This document shows positions 1 to 4,467 of a DNA stretch of 5,655 bases, in pieces (position 1 is the stretch's first letter; each line of letters opens with the position of its first letter). The stretch lies in the NCBI GenBank assembly GCA_964551475.1, contig CAZKCI010000017.1, forward strand, positions 1 through 5,655, in the 5' to 3' direction. The notes beneath the pieces were generated by a model. The model was not told where the DNA came from. It made no database searches and saw only the letters and a list, made by a program, of their open reading frames with translations. The DNA comes from CAZKCI01 sp964551475 (GTDB taxonomy: Bacteria > Auribacterota > Erginobacteria > Erginobacterales > CAZKCI01). The position numbers were made by a program, and so were the translations under genes.

Positions 1-1
1 C

Positions 2-181
2 GCGGGCGCGCTCCGGGCCCTGATGTCCGGCTCGGGATCGACGGCGGTGGGGATCGCGGAGAGCCGCGAAGAAGCTCAGATCATCGCCAGGCGGGCGCGG
101 GAGACACTGCCCCCGGCCTGGACCGTCGTCGCCGTCCCCAATCTCTCGGCTTGTCCCGTTCCCAAGACATCCACGAATTAG
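2..181 (+). CDS. ispE: IspE (CDP-ME kinase), C-terminal 59 residues; 5' end outside window
   Basis: The reading frame open from base 2 gives the end of a GHMP kinase. Its glycine/serine-rich motif LMSGSGSTAVGI at visible residues 7-18 is the third conserved GHMP motif as found in 4-diphosphocytidyl-2-C-methyl-D-erythritol kinase. In that family the enzyme phosphorylates CDP-ME with ATP in the cytoplasmic MEP pathway to isoprenoid precursors. A helix (SREEAQIIARRARETL) and a closing strand (AWTVVAVPNL) follow, as expected for the family's end. The last residues (KTSTN) and the stop codon are encoded by a dispersed CACGAAT repeat, so the natural terminus has probably been replaced by repeat DNA. 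The gene runs into a strong hairpin terminator 22 bases later. The ATP-binding N-terminal part lies off the window. Another GHMP kinase is possible but less likely. Confidence 0.85.
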   Translation, partial: AGALRALMSGSGSTAVGIAESREEAQIIARRARETLPPAWTVVAVPNLSACPVPKTSTN

Positions 182-198
182 CACGAATTTTCACGAAT
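172..198. repeat. Triple CACGAAT repeat, 10-bp period
   Basis: CACGAAT occurs three times at exactly 10-base steps (172-178, 182-188, 192-198), separated by TAG and TTT. From memory, similar ATTCGTG/CACGAAT strings are dispersed in many bacterial genomes, often at gene ends. The first copy encodes the last residues and part of the stop codon of ispE, and the block sits directly before the terminator hairpin. Confidence 0.7.
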
Positions 199-202
199 GA
201 AA

Positions 203-239
203 CGGGGGCGGTCCGATTCCGGACCGCCCCCGCTTTATT
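203..239. terminator. Strong intrinsic terminator after ispE, possibly bidirectional
   Basis: A perfect 13-bp GC-rich stem (203-215 pairing with 220-232) closes on the 4-base loop ATTC and is followed by CTTTATTA on the plus strand. This matches a Rho-independent terminator for ispE. Read on the minus strand, the same stem is followed by TTTCATT, so it could also stop transcription from the convergent tlpA-like gene. Confidence 0.85.
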
Positions 240-360
240 ACTGATCACTTCTTTTGCTGTTACTGGTCGTTTGCTGCTTTTCTGTGGGAGCGACATTCCT
301 GTCGCGATCCAGGCCACGATTATTTTACTGGTCACTGATCACTTTTTTGCTTCTACTGGA
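240..360. repeat. Intergenic short direct repeats (ACTGATCACTT type)
   Basis: ACTGATCACTT occurs at 240-250 and 334-344. Each copy is followed by a T-rich TTTTGCT stretch and then TACTGG (261-266 and 355-360). TTACTGGTC also occurs at 260-268 and 325-333. The right-hand copy runs into the stop codon of the tlpA-like gene (353-355), so the repeat forms the end of that gene. The family is unknown to me beyond its resemblance to common GATCACTGGTCA-type intergenic repeats. Confidence 0.55.
281..312. repeat. REP-like hairpin (GTGGGAGCGACA...TGTCGC)
   Basis: GCGACA (290-295) and TGTCGC (300-305) form a 6-bp stem with loop TTCC, preceded by the conserved-looking TGTGGGA. The arrangement GGGAGCGAC-loop-GTCGCGA resembles a small palindromic repeat seen interspersed in many proteobacterial and candidate-phylum genomes. 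That family assignment is from memory. There is no T-tract, so it is not a standard terminator. Confidence 0.5.
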
Positions 361-874
361 CCATCGCCGCGATCGCGTTCTCCAGCTCCGTCCCCCTGAG
401 TCCCACCTTCCTCACTATCCCCGCCCGGTCGATGAGAACGGTGAAGGGGATGGCATTCACGCCGTAGCGGACGGCGATCCGGTTCTTCCAGCCCTTCCCG
501 TCAAAAAGAATCGGCCAGTCGATTCCGTTCTTCCGCAGATAAGAATTGAGCGCGCTGCGGTCGGAGTCCAGGCTGATCCCGAGCAGGACAAAATCCTTGC
601 CCTGGAAACGATCGTTGAGCTTCTTGACCTTGGGCATCTCCTTGACGCAGGGACCGCACCAGGTCGCCCAAAAATCGAGCAGAACGACCTTGCCCTTGTA
701 GCTCTCCAGCGACTGGAAGCCCTGGTTGACCGAGGATTCCGAGAACGGGGGCGGAGCTTTTCCGAGGAGCTCCTCCCCCCGCCCGAAGACCCCCTGCGCC
801 ACCGCGATAACGGCGATGAGCGCGATGACCGCCGCTCCCGCCGCGAGCCAGTGCTTGCTGACGGAGATTCTCAT
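353..874 (-). CDS. TlpA/ResA-type membrane-anchored thioredoxin-like oxidoreductase
   Basis: A 173-residue protein with an N-terminal hydrophobic anchor (about residues 9-28) and then a thioredoxin-fold domain. Visible are the entry strand VVLLDFWATW, the redox motif WCGPC (72-76), and the cis-proline segment NAIPFTVLID with Pro143. The family holds or reduces thiols on the outer face of the cytoplasmic membrane, for example in cytochrome c maturation or reduction of exported proteins. The partner here is unknown. The start is the ATG at 874, because GGAGG (885-881) lies 6 bases upstream. An in-frame ATG at 898 lacks a site this good. The gene follows the minus-strand gene at 977-1300 after about 100 bases of REP-like DNA and may share its transcript. 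The length is normal for a single-domain TlpA protein. Family confidence is high; specific role is low. Confidence 0.9.
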   Translation of the reverse strand: MRISVSKHWLAAGAAVIALIAVIAVAQGVFGRGEELLGKAPPPFSESSVNQGFQSLESYKGKVVLLDFWATWCGPCVKEMPKVKKLNDRFQGKDFVLLGISLDSDRSALNSYLRKNGIDWPILFDGKGWKNRIAVRYGVNAIPFTVLIDRAGIVRKVGLRGTELENAIAAMVQ

Positions 875-898
875 CTCTTTCCTCCCGGTTGCCTGCAT

Positions 899-1023
899 CC
901 TGCGCTTTGCGATTGTAGGCCCGGTCTGCGACCGGGCGTTCAGTCGGCCGCCGGAACGCAGTTCCGGCCTACATCCCTACCCCGCGTCCCTGCCAGTCAG
1001 TGCTTTCTCCACAAACCCCCCGA
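899..1023. repeat. 125-bp duplicated segment, copy 1
   Basis: Bases 899-1023 match 3009-3133 in the same orientation with seven mismatches that I count (905, 916, 974, 978, 983, 1014, 1015), about 94% identity without gaps. The segment joins a palindromic REP-like element to the last roughly 47 bases of the minus-strand gene ending at 977. In this copy the gene's stop codon (977-979) is intact. Confidence 0.9.
914..973. repeat. REP-like palindromic element with two hairpins and inverted ends
   Basis: The ends TGTAGGCC (914-921) and GGCCTACA (966-973) are exact inverted repeats. Inside are two 8-bp hairpins with 3-base loops: GCCCGGTC/GACCGGGC at 919-937 and GCCGGAAC/GTTCCGGC at 950-968. The outer and inner pairings overlap and so are alternatives. 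The element recurs at 3024-3083 with one change in the left end. The layout is typical of paired REP sequences (BIME-like). Confidence 0.75.
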
Positions 1024-1300
1024 GCTCCCTCTCGATCATCCCCTTCATCGGGCGAAGAAAGAAGAGCGGCCCGGAGATCATGACCATCGCCTCCGAACCA
1101 GTTCCCGCCGCTGCCACCTTGAACTCGATCTTCATCCCCAGGTACTCCCCCCGAGCGCCCAGGCCGTCCCAGACAATATCATGGGCCCGGGACTCGGGCT
1201 GGTCTTCGATCGCCCGGCGCAGGAGAGTGAAAGCCTCCCGGGGAGTCAGAGGGCTATTGCGGCTGACGGTGATGGTCATGGGCGCCATGGTCAATACCAT
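977..1300 (-). CDS. Small protein resembling the PHA granule-region (PF09650-type) family
   Basis: A 107-residue protein with no signal peptide or membrane segment. From residue 9 it reads as a compact alpha/beta domain: strand ITVSR, a helix around PREAFTLLRRAIE (20-32), strand IVWDG (42-46), strands around GMKIEFKVAAA (55-65) and EAMVMISGP (70-78), then LRPMKGMIERELGGFVEKAL (82-101). The last segment resembles the conserved 'lRPlkg-Ie-ei' end of the polyhydroxyalkanoic-acid-system family. An SRPBCC-like fold is the alternative. The start is uncertain: ATGs at 1300, 1288 and 1279 are all in frame and none has a clear Shine-Dalgarno site. The last fits the domain edge best. A 41-bp palindrome lies 12 bases upstream of the first ATG. 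The 3' end is duplicated near 3087-3133. The tlpA-like gene lies downstream on the same strand. Confidence 0.6.
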   Translation of the reverse strand: MVLTMAPMTITVSRNSPLTPREAFTLLRRAIEDQPESRAHDIVWDGLGARGEYLGMKIEFKVAAAGTGSEAMVMISGPLFFLRPMKGMIERELGGFVEKALTGRDAG

Positions 1301-1311
1301 CTTCAGGATAT

Positions 1312-1352
1312 CGAATTATCCGAAAAAATGGGACATTTTCCCGGATAATTCG
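1312..1352. promoter_or_regulatory. 41-bp near-palindrome upstream of the 977-1300 gene
   Basis: CGAATTATCCG (1312-1322) and CGGATAATTCG (1342-1352) are perfect 11-bp arms. Inside them AAAATG (1325-1330) pairs with CATTTT (1334-1339) around GGA, with a 2-base mismatch between the two stems. On the minus strand the inner edge carries GATAAT (1320-1315), which could serve as a -10 box, although no good -35 is visible. It could be an operator, a leader hairpin or a REP-type repeat. The sequence does not decide. Confidence 0.55.
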
Positions 1353-1447
1353 GTTTGATCCGGTCTTCTATCTTTTCCTGCGGTCTCCAGTAATTCTCCC
1401 TTCACATACTCTCCTTCCCGTTGGATTTATTCCCCGATCAGCGTATT

Positions 1448-1493
1448 CTCATACCTGGAGCGTGCCCCGAGAAAGGCGCGCTCCAGGTATGAG
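1448..1493 (+). promoter_or_regulatory. Long hairpin ending at the start codon of the barrel-protein gene
   Basis: CTCATACCTGGAGCG (1448-1462) is perfectly complementary to 1479-1493. Four further pairs (one a G-T wobble) extend the stem to 19 bp, with the 8-base loop CCGAGAAA. The right arm ends at base 1493 and the ATG begins at 1494. The only visible Shine-Dalgarno-like bases (AGG, 1485-1487, 6 bases before the ATG) are inside the stem. In RNA this would hide the ribosome site. There is no T-tract after it, so it is not an intrinsic terminator. Confidence 0.65.
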
Positions 1494-2924
1494 ATGAAGC
1501 GATTGCTCCAACTCCTCGGCCTCATCCTCTTCATCGCCCTGGTCGGCTCCTGGATCGTCTTCCAGTTCATCCTGCGTCAGCGTCCCTTCGCCCGCGCCGA
1601 GGTCTACTTCCGCCAGGCGGAGAAACACGCCCTCACCGCCGACTCCGCCGGACACTGGAAGCACGTCCTTGAGGCGCTCGACTCCCTCTCCCGCTCCCAT
1701 CAGCCCTTCTTCCCCCTCTCCGGGACCTATGACCCCGGCGTCTACCGCGCCTGGTGCGCCCAGGCCGTGGAACGGGGCCGTCGCCTCGACCCCCTCTACC
1801 CCGCCTTCACCCGCAACGAGCATTACGGCTGGCCGGCCGCTCTCCAGGGGCGGGGCTGGACGCTTTACGCCCTCGATCCGATCGTCTGGGCCGCCCCTTC
1901 GATCGCGATCATCGAACCCGGCCGTTCGGCCGAGGCGGCCGACGCCGTCCGCCGGGCGATCGACATCCTCCGGAGTCCCGCCGCCTGGAAGGACCAGGTC
2001 TTCGACGAAGCCGGGGGCGACCCCATGGTCGACAACCTGCTCTGGAAATCCTCCCTCCTGATCGCCGAGGGGCTCTACGGCCTGATGACCGGCGACCGGG
2101 AAACCTACCGCCCCGAGATGGAAGCCCTGGCCCGCGACCTCTTCCAGAAACAGCGGGACAACCTCTCCCGGCCGATCGGCCAGGGATTCTCGGGCGGGGA
2201 ATGCTGCCGGAGCGGATGGTGGCTCGCCCAGTGCAACGCGCTCTCCGCCCTGGGGCTCGAATTCTACGACCGCCTCTACGGAACCGACGCGGAGACGGGG
2301 ACGCTGATCGGGGAGGGCTTCCGCCGGGAGCTCCTTGCCTTCCTGAAGAAAGAGATGATCGACCCCCGGACCCGCCTCCCCTACCGCGCCTGGCATCCGA
2401 CCGGCCCCCTCCAGGCGGAACAAGCGACCTCGCCCTTCGCCGGCCTCCTCGCCGCCTTCGCGCTGCGCCCCTTCGACGATGCTTTCGCCTCCGACCTCTA
2501 CCGCCGCTCCCGTCCCCATCACCTGAAGTCCTCGCCCCTGGCGAAAGGCGAGTTCCTGGCCGAAGCGGAGATCCCCGACCTCCTCCCCGGCGAAGGGGCG
2601 GACTGCCTCGGGCCCGGCGGGGGAACGGGGGCCAGTTTCTTCGTCGCCTGGGCGGCGACGCGGGAGTTCGAGGACAAAAGGATCTTCAACGCGGTCAACC
2701 AGTGGTTCACCGACGAAGCCCGCCCCTACTTCAGCGGAGGGGAGATCCGCTTTGACGAGACCAACCCGGACCCCTCGCCCATCCCCGGCTACAGCGCGGG
2801 GCGCCTTCTCAACATGATGAGCGGCTGGTGGCTCCTGGGCAAGGTCCACGTCGGCTGGAAGACCATCCTGGACCATGACTGGTCCCAGAACCGCGACCCC
2901 TCCGGCCGCATGTTGAACCGTTAG
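1494..2924 (+). CDS. Membrane-anchored LDI-like (alpha/alpha)6-barrel protein, tentative
   Basis: A 476-residue protein starting with a hydrophobic anchor (about residues 4-26, after MKR), with the remainder presumably outside the cytoplasm. The rest is helical and Trp/Tyr-rich, without nucleotide-binding motifs. Three stretches recall the linalool dehydratase/isomerase (LDI) domain family: DNLLWKSSLLIAEGLYGLMTGD (first part, 180-193), the cysteine motif CCRSGWWLAQC (237-247) with FYDRLYGTD (257-265), and a C-terminal segment around 400-460. Cys238 and Cys247 are nine residues apart, the spacing I recall for the catalytic cysteines of LDI. The position where I expect the LDI histidine appears to be Ser, so the chemistry, if any, may differ. 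A six-hairpin glycosidase-like barrel is the alternative. The ATG directly follows a 46-base hairpin that contains the weak ribosome site. Repeat clusters flank the gene on both sides and no partner gene is evident. Confidence 0.6.
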   Translation: MKRLLQLLGLILFIALVGSWIVFQFILRQRPFARAEVYFRQAEKHALTADSAGHWKHVLEALDSLSRSHQPFFPLSGTYDPGVYRAWCAQAVERGRRLDPLYPAFTRNEHYGWPAALQGRGWTLYALDPIVWAAPSIAIIEPGRSAEAADAVRRAIDILRSPAAWKDQVFDEAGGDPMVDNLLWKSSLLIAEGLYGLMTGDRETYRPEMEALARDLFQKQRDNLSRPIGQGFSGGECCRSGWWLAQCNALSALGLEFYDRLYGTDAETGTLIGEGFRRELLAFLKKEMIDPRTRLPYRAWHPTGPLQAEQATSPFAGLLAAFALRPFDDAFASDLYRRSRPHHLKSSPLAKGEFLAEAEIPDLLPGEGADCLGPGGGTGASFFVAWAATREFEDKRIFNAVNQWFTDEARPYFSGGEIRFDETNPDPSPIPGYSAGRLLNMMSGWWLLGKVHVGWKTILDHDWSQNRDPSGRMLNR

Positions 2925-2936
2925 CCGCCGGCTTAT

Positions 2937-3014
2937 CCTGCGTTTCCCTTTTCCGGTAGCCGCAGTCTTCGGCCTGCGTTTTCCCTTTCCGGTAGCCGCA
3001 GGCTTCAGCCTGCG
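2937..3014. repeat. 36-bp tandem repeat with GGTAGCCGCAG hairpins
   Basis: CCTGCG recurs at 2937, 2973 and 3009, marking two 36-bp units followed by the start of a third. Each unit holds a CCGGTAGCCGCAG stretch. Hairpins form at 2961-2978 (one mismatch, TTCG loop) and 2997-3014 (CGCAGGC/GCCTGCG, perfect, TTCA loop). From memory, GGTAGCCGCAGGCTTCAGCC-type palindromes are widespread REP-like repeats. The block starts 13 bases after the stop of the preceding gene and could act as its transcript end, although no T-tract follows. Confidence 0.75.
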
Positions 3015-3133
3015 TTTTGCGATTGGAGGCCCGGTCTGCGACCGGGCGTTCAGTCGGCCGCCGGAACGCAGTTCCGGCCTACACCCCCACCCAGCGTCCC
3101 TGCCAGTCAGTGCTTTCTCCACACCCCCCCCGA
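3009..3133. repeat. 125-bp duplicated segment, copy 2, with a gene-end remnant
   Basis: Direct copy of 899-1023 (offset 2110). Its right part, 3087-3133, corresponds to the 3' end of the minus-strand gene at 977-1300: on the minus strand it still reads VEKALTGRDAG-like sequence. The stop codon is lost because TAG became TGG, and homology ends abruptly at 3133. It is therefore a fragment and not a gene. Confidence 0.85.
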
Positions 3134-3201
3134 TCCACCGACGGGGATCTCCTCGCCCACAAAATTATTTGCAAGAAAATCGCCCGTTTAAGCATCCTTA
3201 T

Positions 3202-3487
3202 AGGGTTTTCTTCCATTTCGTGTGGGTTCGGGAGGCGAATAAGGAGTATCCACCAGCCCCAACGGGGCTGAGTCTATTAGCCCAGGGTTGCGCCGAAGGC
3301 GCTACCCTGGGTAACCAAGGCGAGAGAGTATTCAACCCCAACGGGGTTGTGTCGGAGTGGCCGCAGGATAGGCGGCGGGGGCGGAATGGAGGCGAATCAG
3401 GCTTCGAATCGGACAACTGCTCTTCGATCGGACAGCGGTTGTCCGGATATCAGAAAAGCTACCCCACACAAAATGGAAGAGAGCCCT
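3202..3487. mobile_element. 286-bp structured element with 25-bp inverted ends (MITE-like)
   Basis: Bases 3202-3226 match the reverse complement of 3463-3487 at 22 of 25 positions, including CTTCCATTT and GTGTGGG. Between these ends are the three-hairpin block at 3254-3349, a 12-bp-stem hairpin (CGGACAACTGCT, 3410-3421, with 3434-3445, one wobble pair) and two copies of GGAGGCGAATMAGG (3231-3244, 3388-3401). There is no convincing protein and no target-site duplication is visible. A non-autonomous element or a large structured RNA are both possible. Boundaries are inferred from the inverted ends. Confidence 0.5.
3254..3349. repeat. Three-hairpin interspersed repeat (CARCCCC-AAC-GGGGYTG)
   Basis: Two outer hairpins share a 7-bp stem and AAC loop: CAGCCCC/GGGGCTG at 3254-3270 and CAACCCC/GGGGTTG at 3333-3349. 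The outer A-T/G-C difference between them is compensated in both arms. The central hairpin, 3281-3311, has a 14-position stem with one T-T mismatch and a GAA loop. From memory, CCCCAACGGGG blocks of this kind recur in many environmental bacterial genomes and are often mis-called as short hypothetical proteins. Confidence 0.7.
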
Positions 3488-3621
3488 GAATCTCAACCGG
3501 TATCGCTTGGCATATTCAATTCCGGGTATGTCAACGAGTACCTGGGATGCCCTATCGAATCCGACTACCGGGAGATGTGGATCGCGAACCTTGTTTCATG
3601 GATTCAGGGGTCGGAATCCCC
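3488..3621. other. Intergenic stretch without recognised content
   Basis: Between the structured element and the end of the ORF6N gene I see no convincing gene or promoter. A short AGGGG/CCCCT hairpin (3606-3622) abuts the ORF6N stop codon but lacks a T-tract on the minus strand. The stretch is less GC-rich than the coding regions and may be decayed DNA. Confidence 0.4.
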
Positions 3622-4287
3622 TTATTTCATATGCCTCTTTTGGCTTGCCCCGTAGATTGTTCGCGCCTCTTTGACGCTGAAGCCGATCGGTTTCAGCGAC
3701 GGAGGCGGCGGGGGAAGGAGCAACGGGCGGATTTTCCGGTACAGGTCACGCAAGGCGCCATTGTGGGCCATCAGGGTCTTTTCGATGTCCGCAAGACGTT
3801 TCTCCAGTTCCGCCCGTTCCAATAGTTGTGCCCGCATGCGCACGAACGCCCGGACGACGAAAACGCTCATCTGGACAGCGCGGGGGCTGTTCAGCACCGC
3901 CGCCGCCATGATCGCGCCGTGTTCGGTGAAGGCAAACGGGAGAAACCGCACATTGCGTTTTGATGCGGTCACAATTTGTGACCGCATATCCGGGGCGGTA
4001 TCTGCCACGGATTTGACTCGATTCCATGTCGGACTTGAAATCGCGGATTGCGATTTCAATCGGTCAACTTCCCTTGCGATAAGGTGGATTATAAAGTCGG
4101 GAGGAAATCTCGCCAGGTTGCGTTTGACGGCTTGATTCAGCGCCTTGGTCGATACCCCGTAGATTGCGGCCAGATCCGAGTCCAGAATAACCTTTCGTCC
4201 GCGTATCGTTTTGATCAGCGGAAGTATCGGTGTCTTGCTCAACTTATTCCGCAAGGCGGTTTCTCGCTGTCTGGCGGGGAGATCCAT
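3622..4287 (-). CDS. ORF6N-domain (KilA-N-associated) DNA-binding protein
   Basis: A 221-residue cytoplasmic protein. Residues about 24-120 match the ORF6N domain: IRGRKVILDSDLAAIYGV (28-45), TKALNQAVKRNLARFPPDF (47-65) and RFLPFAFTEHGAIMAAAVL (114-132). After this come a charged helix, probably a coiled coil (150-186), a PPPPP run (192-196) and the KPIGF motif common near the end of these proteins. The family was defined in phage and poxvirus-like proteins and is thought to bind DNA. It is abundant in environmental bacteria with no settled role. Here residues 77-84 and 101-108 repeat a [LM][KR]SQ motif, and each lies in a DNA palindrome. The ATG at 4287 has no clear ribosome site, and the domain would tolerate a later start. 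The gene stands alone, with a possible own promoter about 40 bases upstream. Confidence 0.88.
   Translation of the reverse strand: MDLPARQRETALRNKLSKTPILPLIKTIRGRKVILDSDLAAIYGVSTKALNQAVKRNLARFPPDFIIHLIAREVDRLKSQSAISSPTWNRVKSVADTAPDMRSQIVTASKRNVRFLPFAFTEHGAIMAAAVLNSPRAVQMSVFVVRAFVRMRAQLLERAELEKRLADIEKTLMAHNGALRDLYRKIRPLLLPPPPPSLKPIGFSVKEARTIYGASQKRHMK
3963..4059. repeat. Pair of in-frame palindromes inside the ORF6N gene
   Basis: ATGCGGTCAC/GTGACCGCAT (3963-3972 and 3978-3987) and TTGAAATCGC/GCGATTTCAA (4035-4044 and 4050-4059) are perfect 10-bp arms around 5-base centres. Their starts are 72 bases apart, so both lie in the same codon phase. They encode MRSQIVTA and LKSQSAIS. Five of the ten pairs differ between the two, and each difference is compensated in the opposite arm. 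Confidence 0.8.
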
Positions 4288-4467
4288 GACTCGGCGCGCC
4301 GGGAAGAGTGAAGTTAATCCCGATCGCTACGTCATTTTAGCACAATTTGTTATCGCAGGGAAAACAGAAAGATGGCAAATACCCATCCGCGAAGATTCCC
4401 GCCCAACCGATTGGAGGCCAAGCGCGAGACCCGCCCCTGGAGAGGCGGGCAAGCTTTGGGGCTGATC
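4288..4467. other. Intergenic region between the M28 and ORF6N genes
   Basis: This 180-base gap on the minus strand separates the end of the peptidase gene from the ORF6N start. It has a 6-bp hairpin CCCGCC/GGCGGG (4430-4449) about 20 bases past the peptidase stop. The hairpin is a possible transcript end but has no T-tract. The AT-richer part around 4330-4370 carries the promoter-like sequence. Confidence 0.45.
4334..4339 (-). promoter_or_regulatory. Possible -10 box for the ORF6N gene
   Basis: On the minus strand TAAAAT occurs at 4339-4334 in a locally AT-rich tract, about 47 bases before the ATG at 4287. The -35 region 17 bases upstream reads TTCCCT, a weak match. The placement is sensible but the evidence is only a five-of-six -10 match. 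Confidence 0.3.

Noticed and set aside
172..198. CRISPR-like array
   Set aside because: The 7-base units and 3-base gaps are far too short for CRISPR repeats and spacers, and no cas gene is visible.
254..1348. Plus-strand open frame of 364 codons across the tlpA-like and PHA-like genes
   Set aside because: It crosses repeats and two well-supported minus-strand genes, and its Pro/Arg/Leu-rich translation has no recognisable domain.
1401..1430. Promoter for the barrel-protein gene (TTCACA, 18 bases, ATTTAT)
   Set aside because: The -35 is good but the -10 matches only three of six bases, and other equally weak pairs exist nearby.
1754..2755. Plus-strand frame rich in Arg and Pro
   Set aside because: It is a frame-shifted reading of the barrel-protein gene, with arginine/proline runs typical of GC-rich shadows.
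1449..3122. Long minus-strand open frame of 557 codons opposite the barrel-protein gene
   Set aside because: Its composition is low-complexity (Gly/Glu/Val/Arg-rich) as expected opposite a GC-rich gene, it runs into repeats at both ends, and the plus-strand frame has an anchor and coherent helices.
3169..3489. Short plus-strand open frame of 106 codons over the structured element
   Set aside because: It translates the hairpin repeats themselves (PAPTG and NPNGV-like strings), a pattern typical of repeat DNA mis-called as a hypothetical protein.
3600..3622. Terminator hairpin after the ORF6N gene
   Set aside because: There are competing 5- to 6-bp stems, no T-run after them, and the stem overlaps the stop codon.
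4430..4449. Intrinsic terminator for the M28 gene
   Set aside because: The 6-bp stem has no following T-tract on the minus strand, so it is kept only as a note in the intergenic entry.
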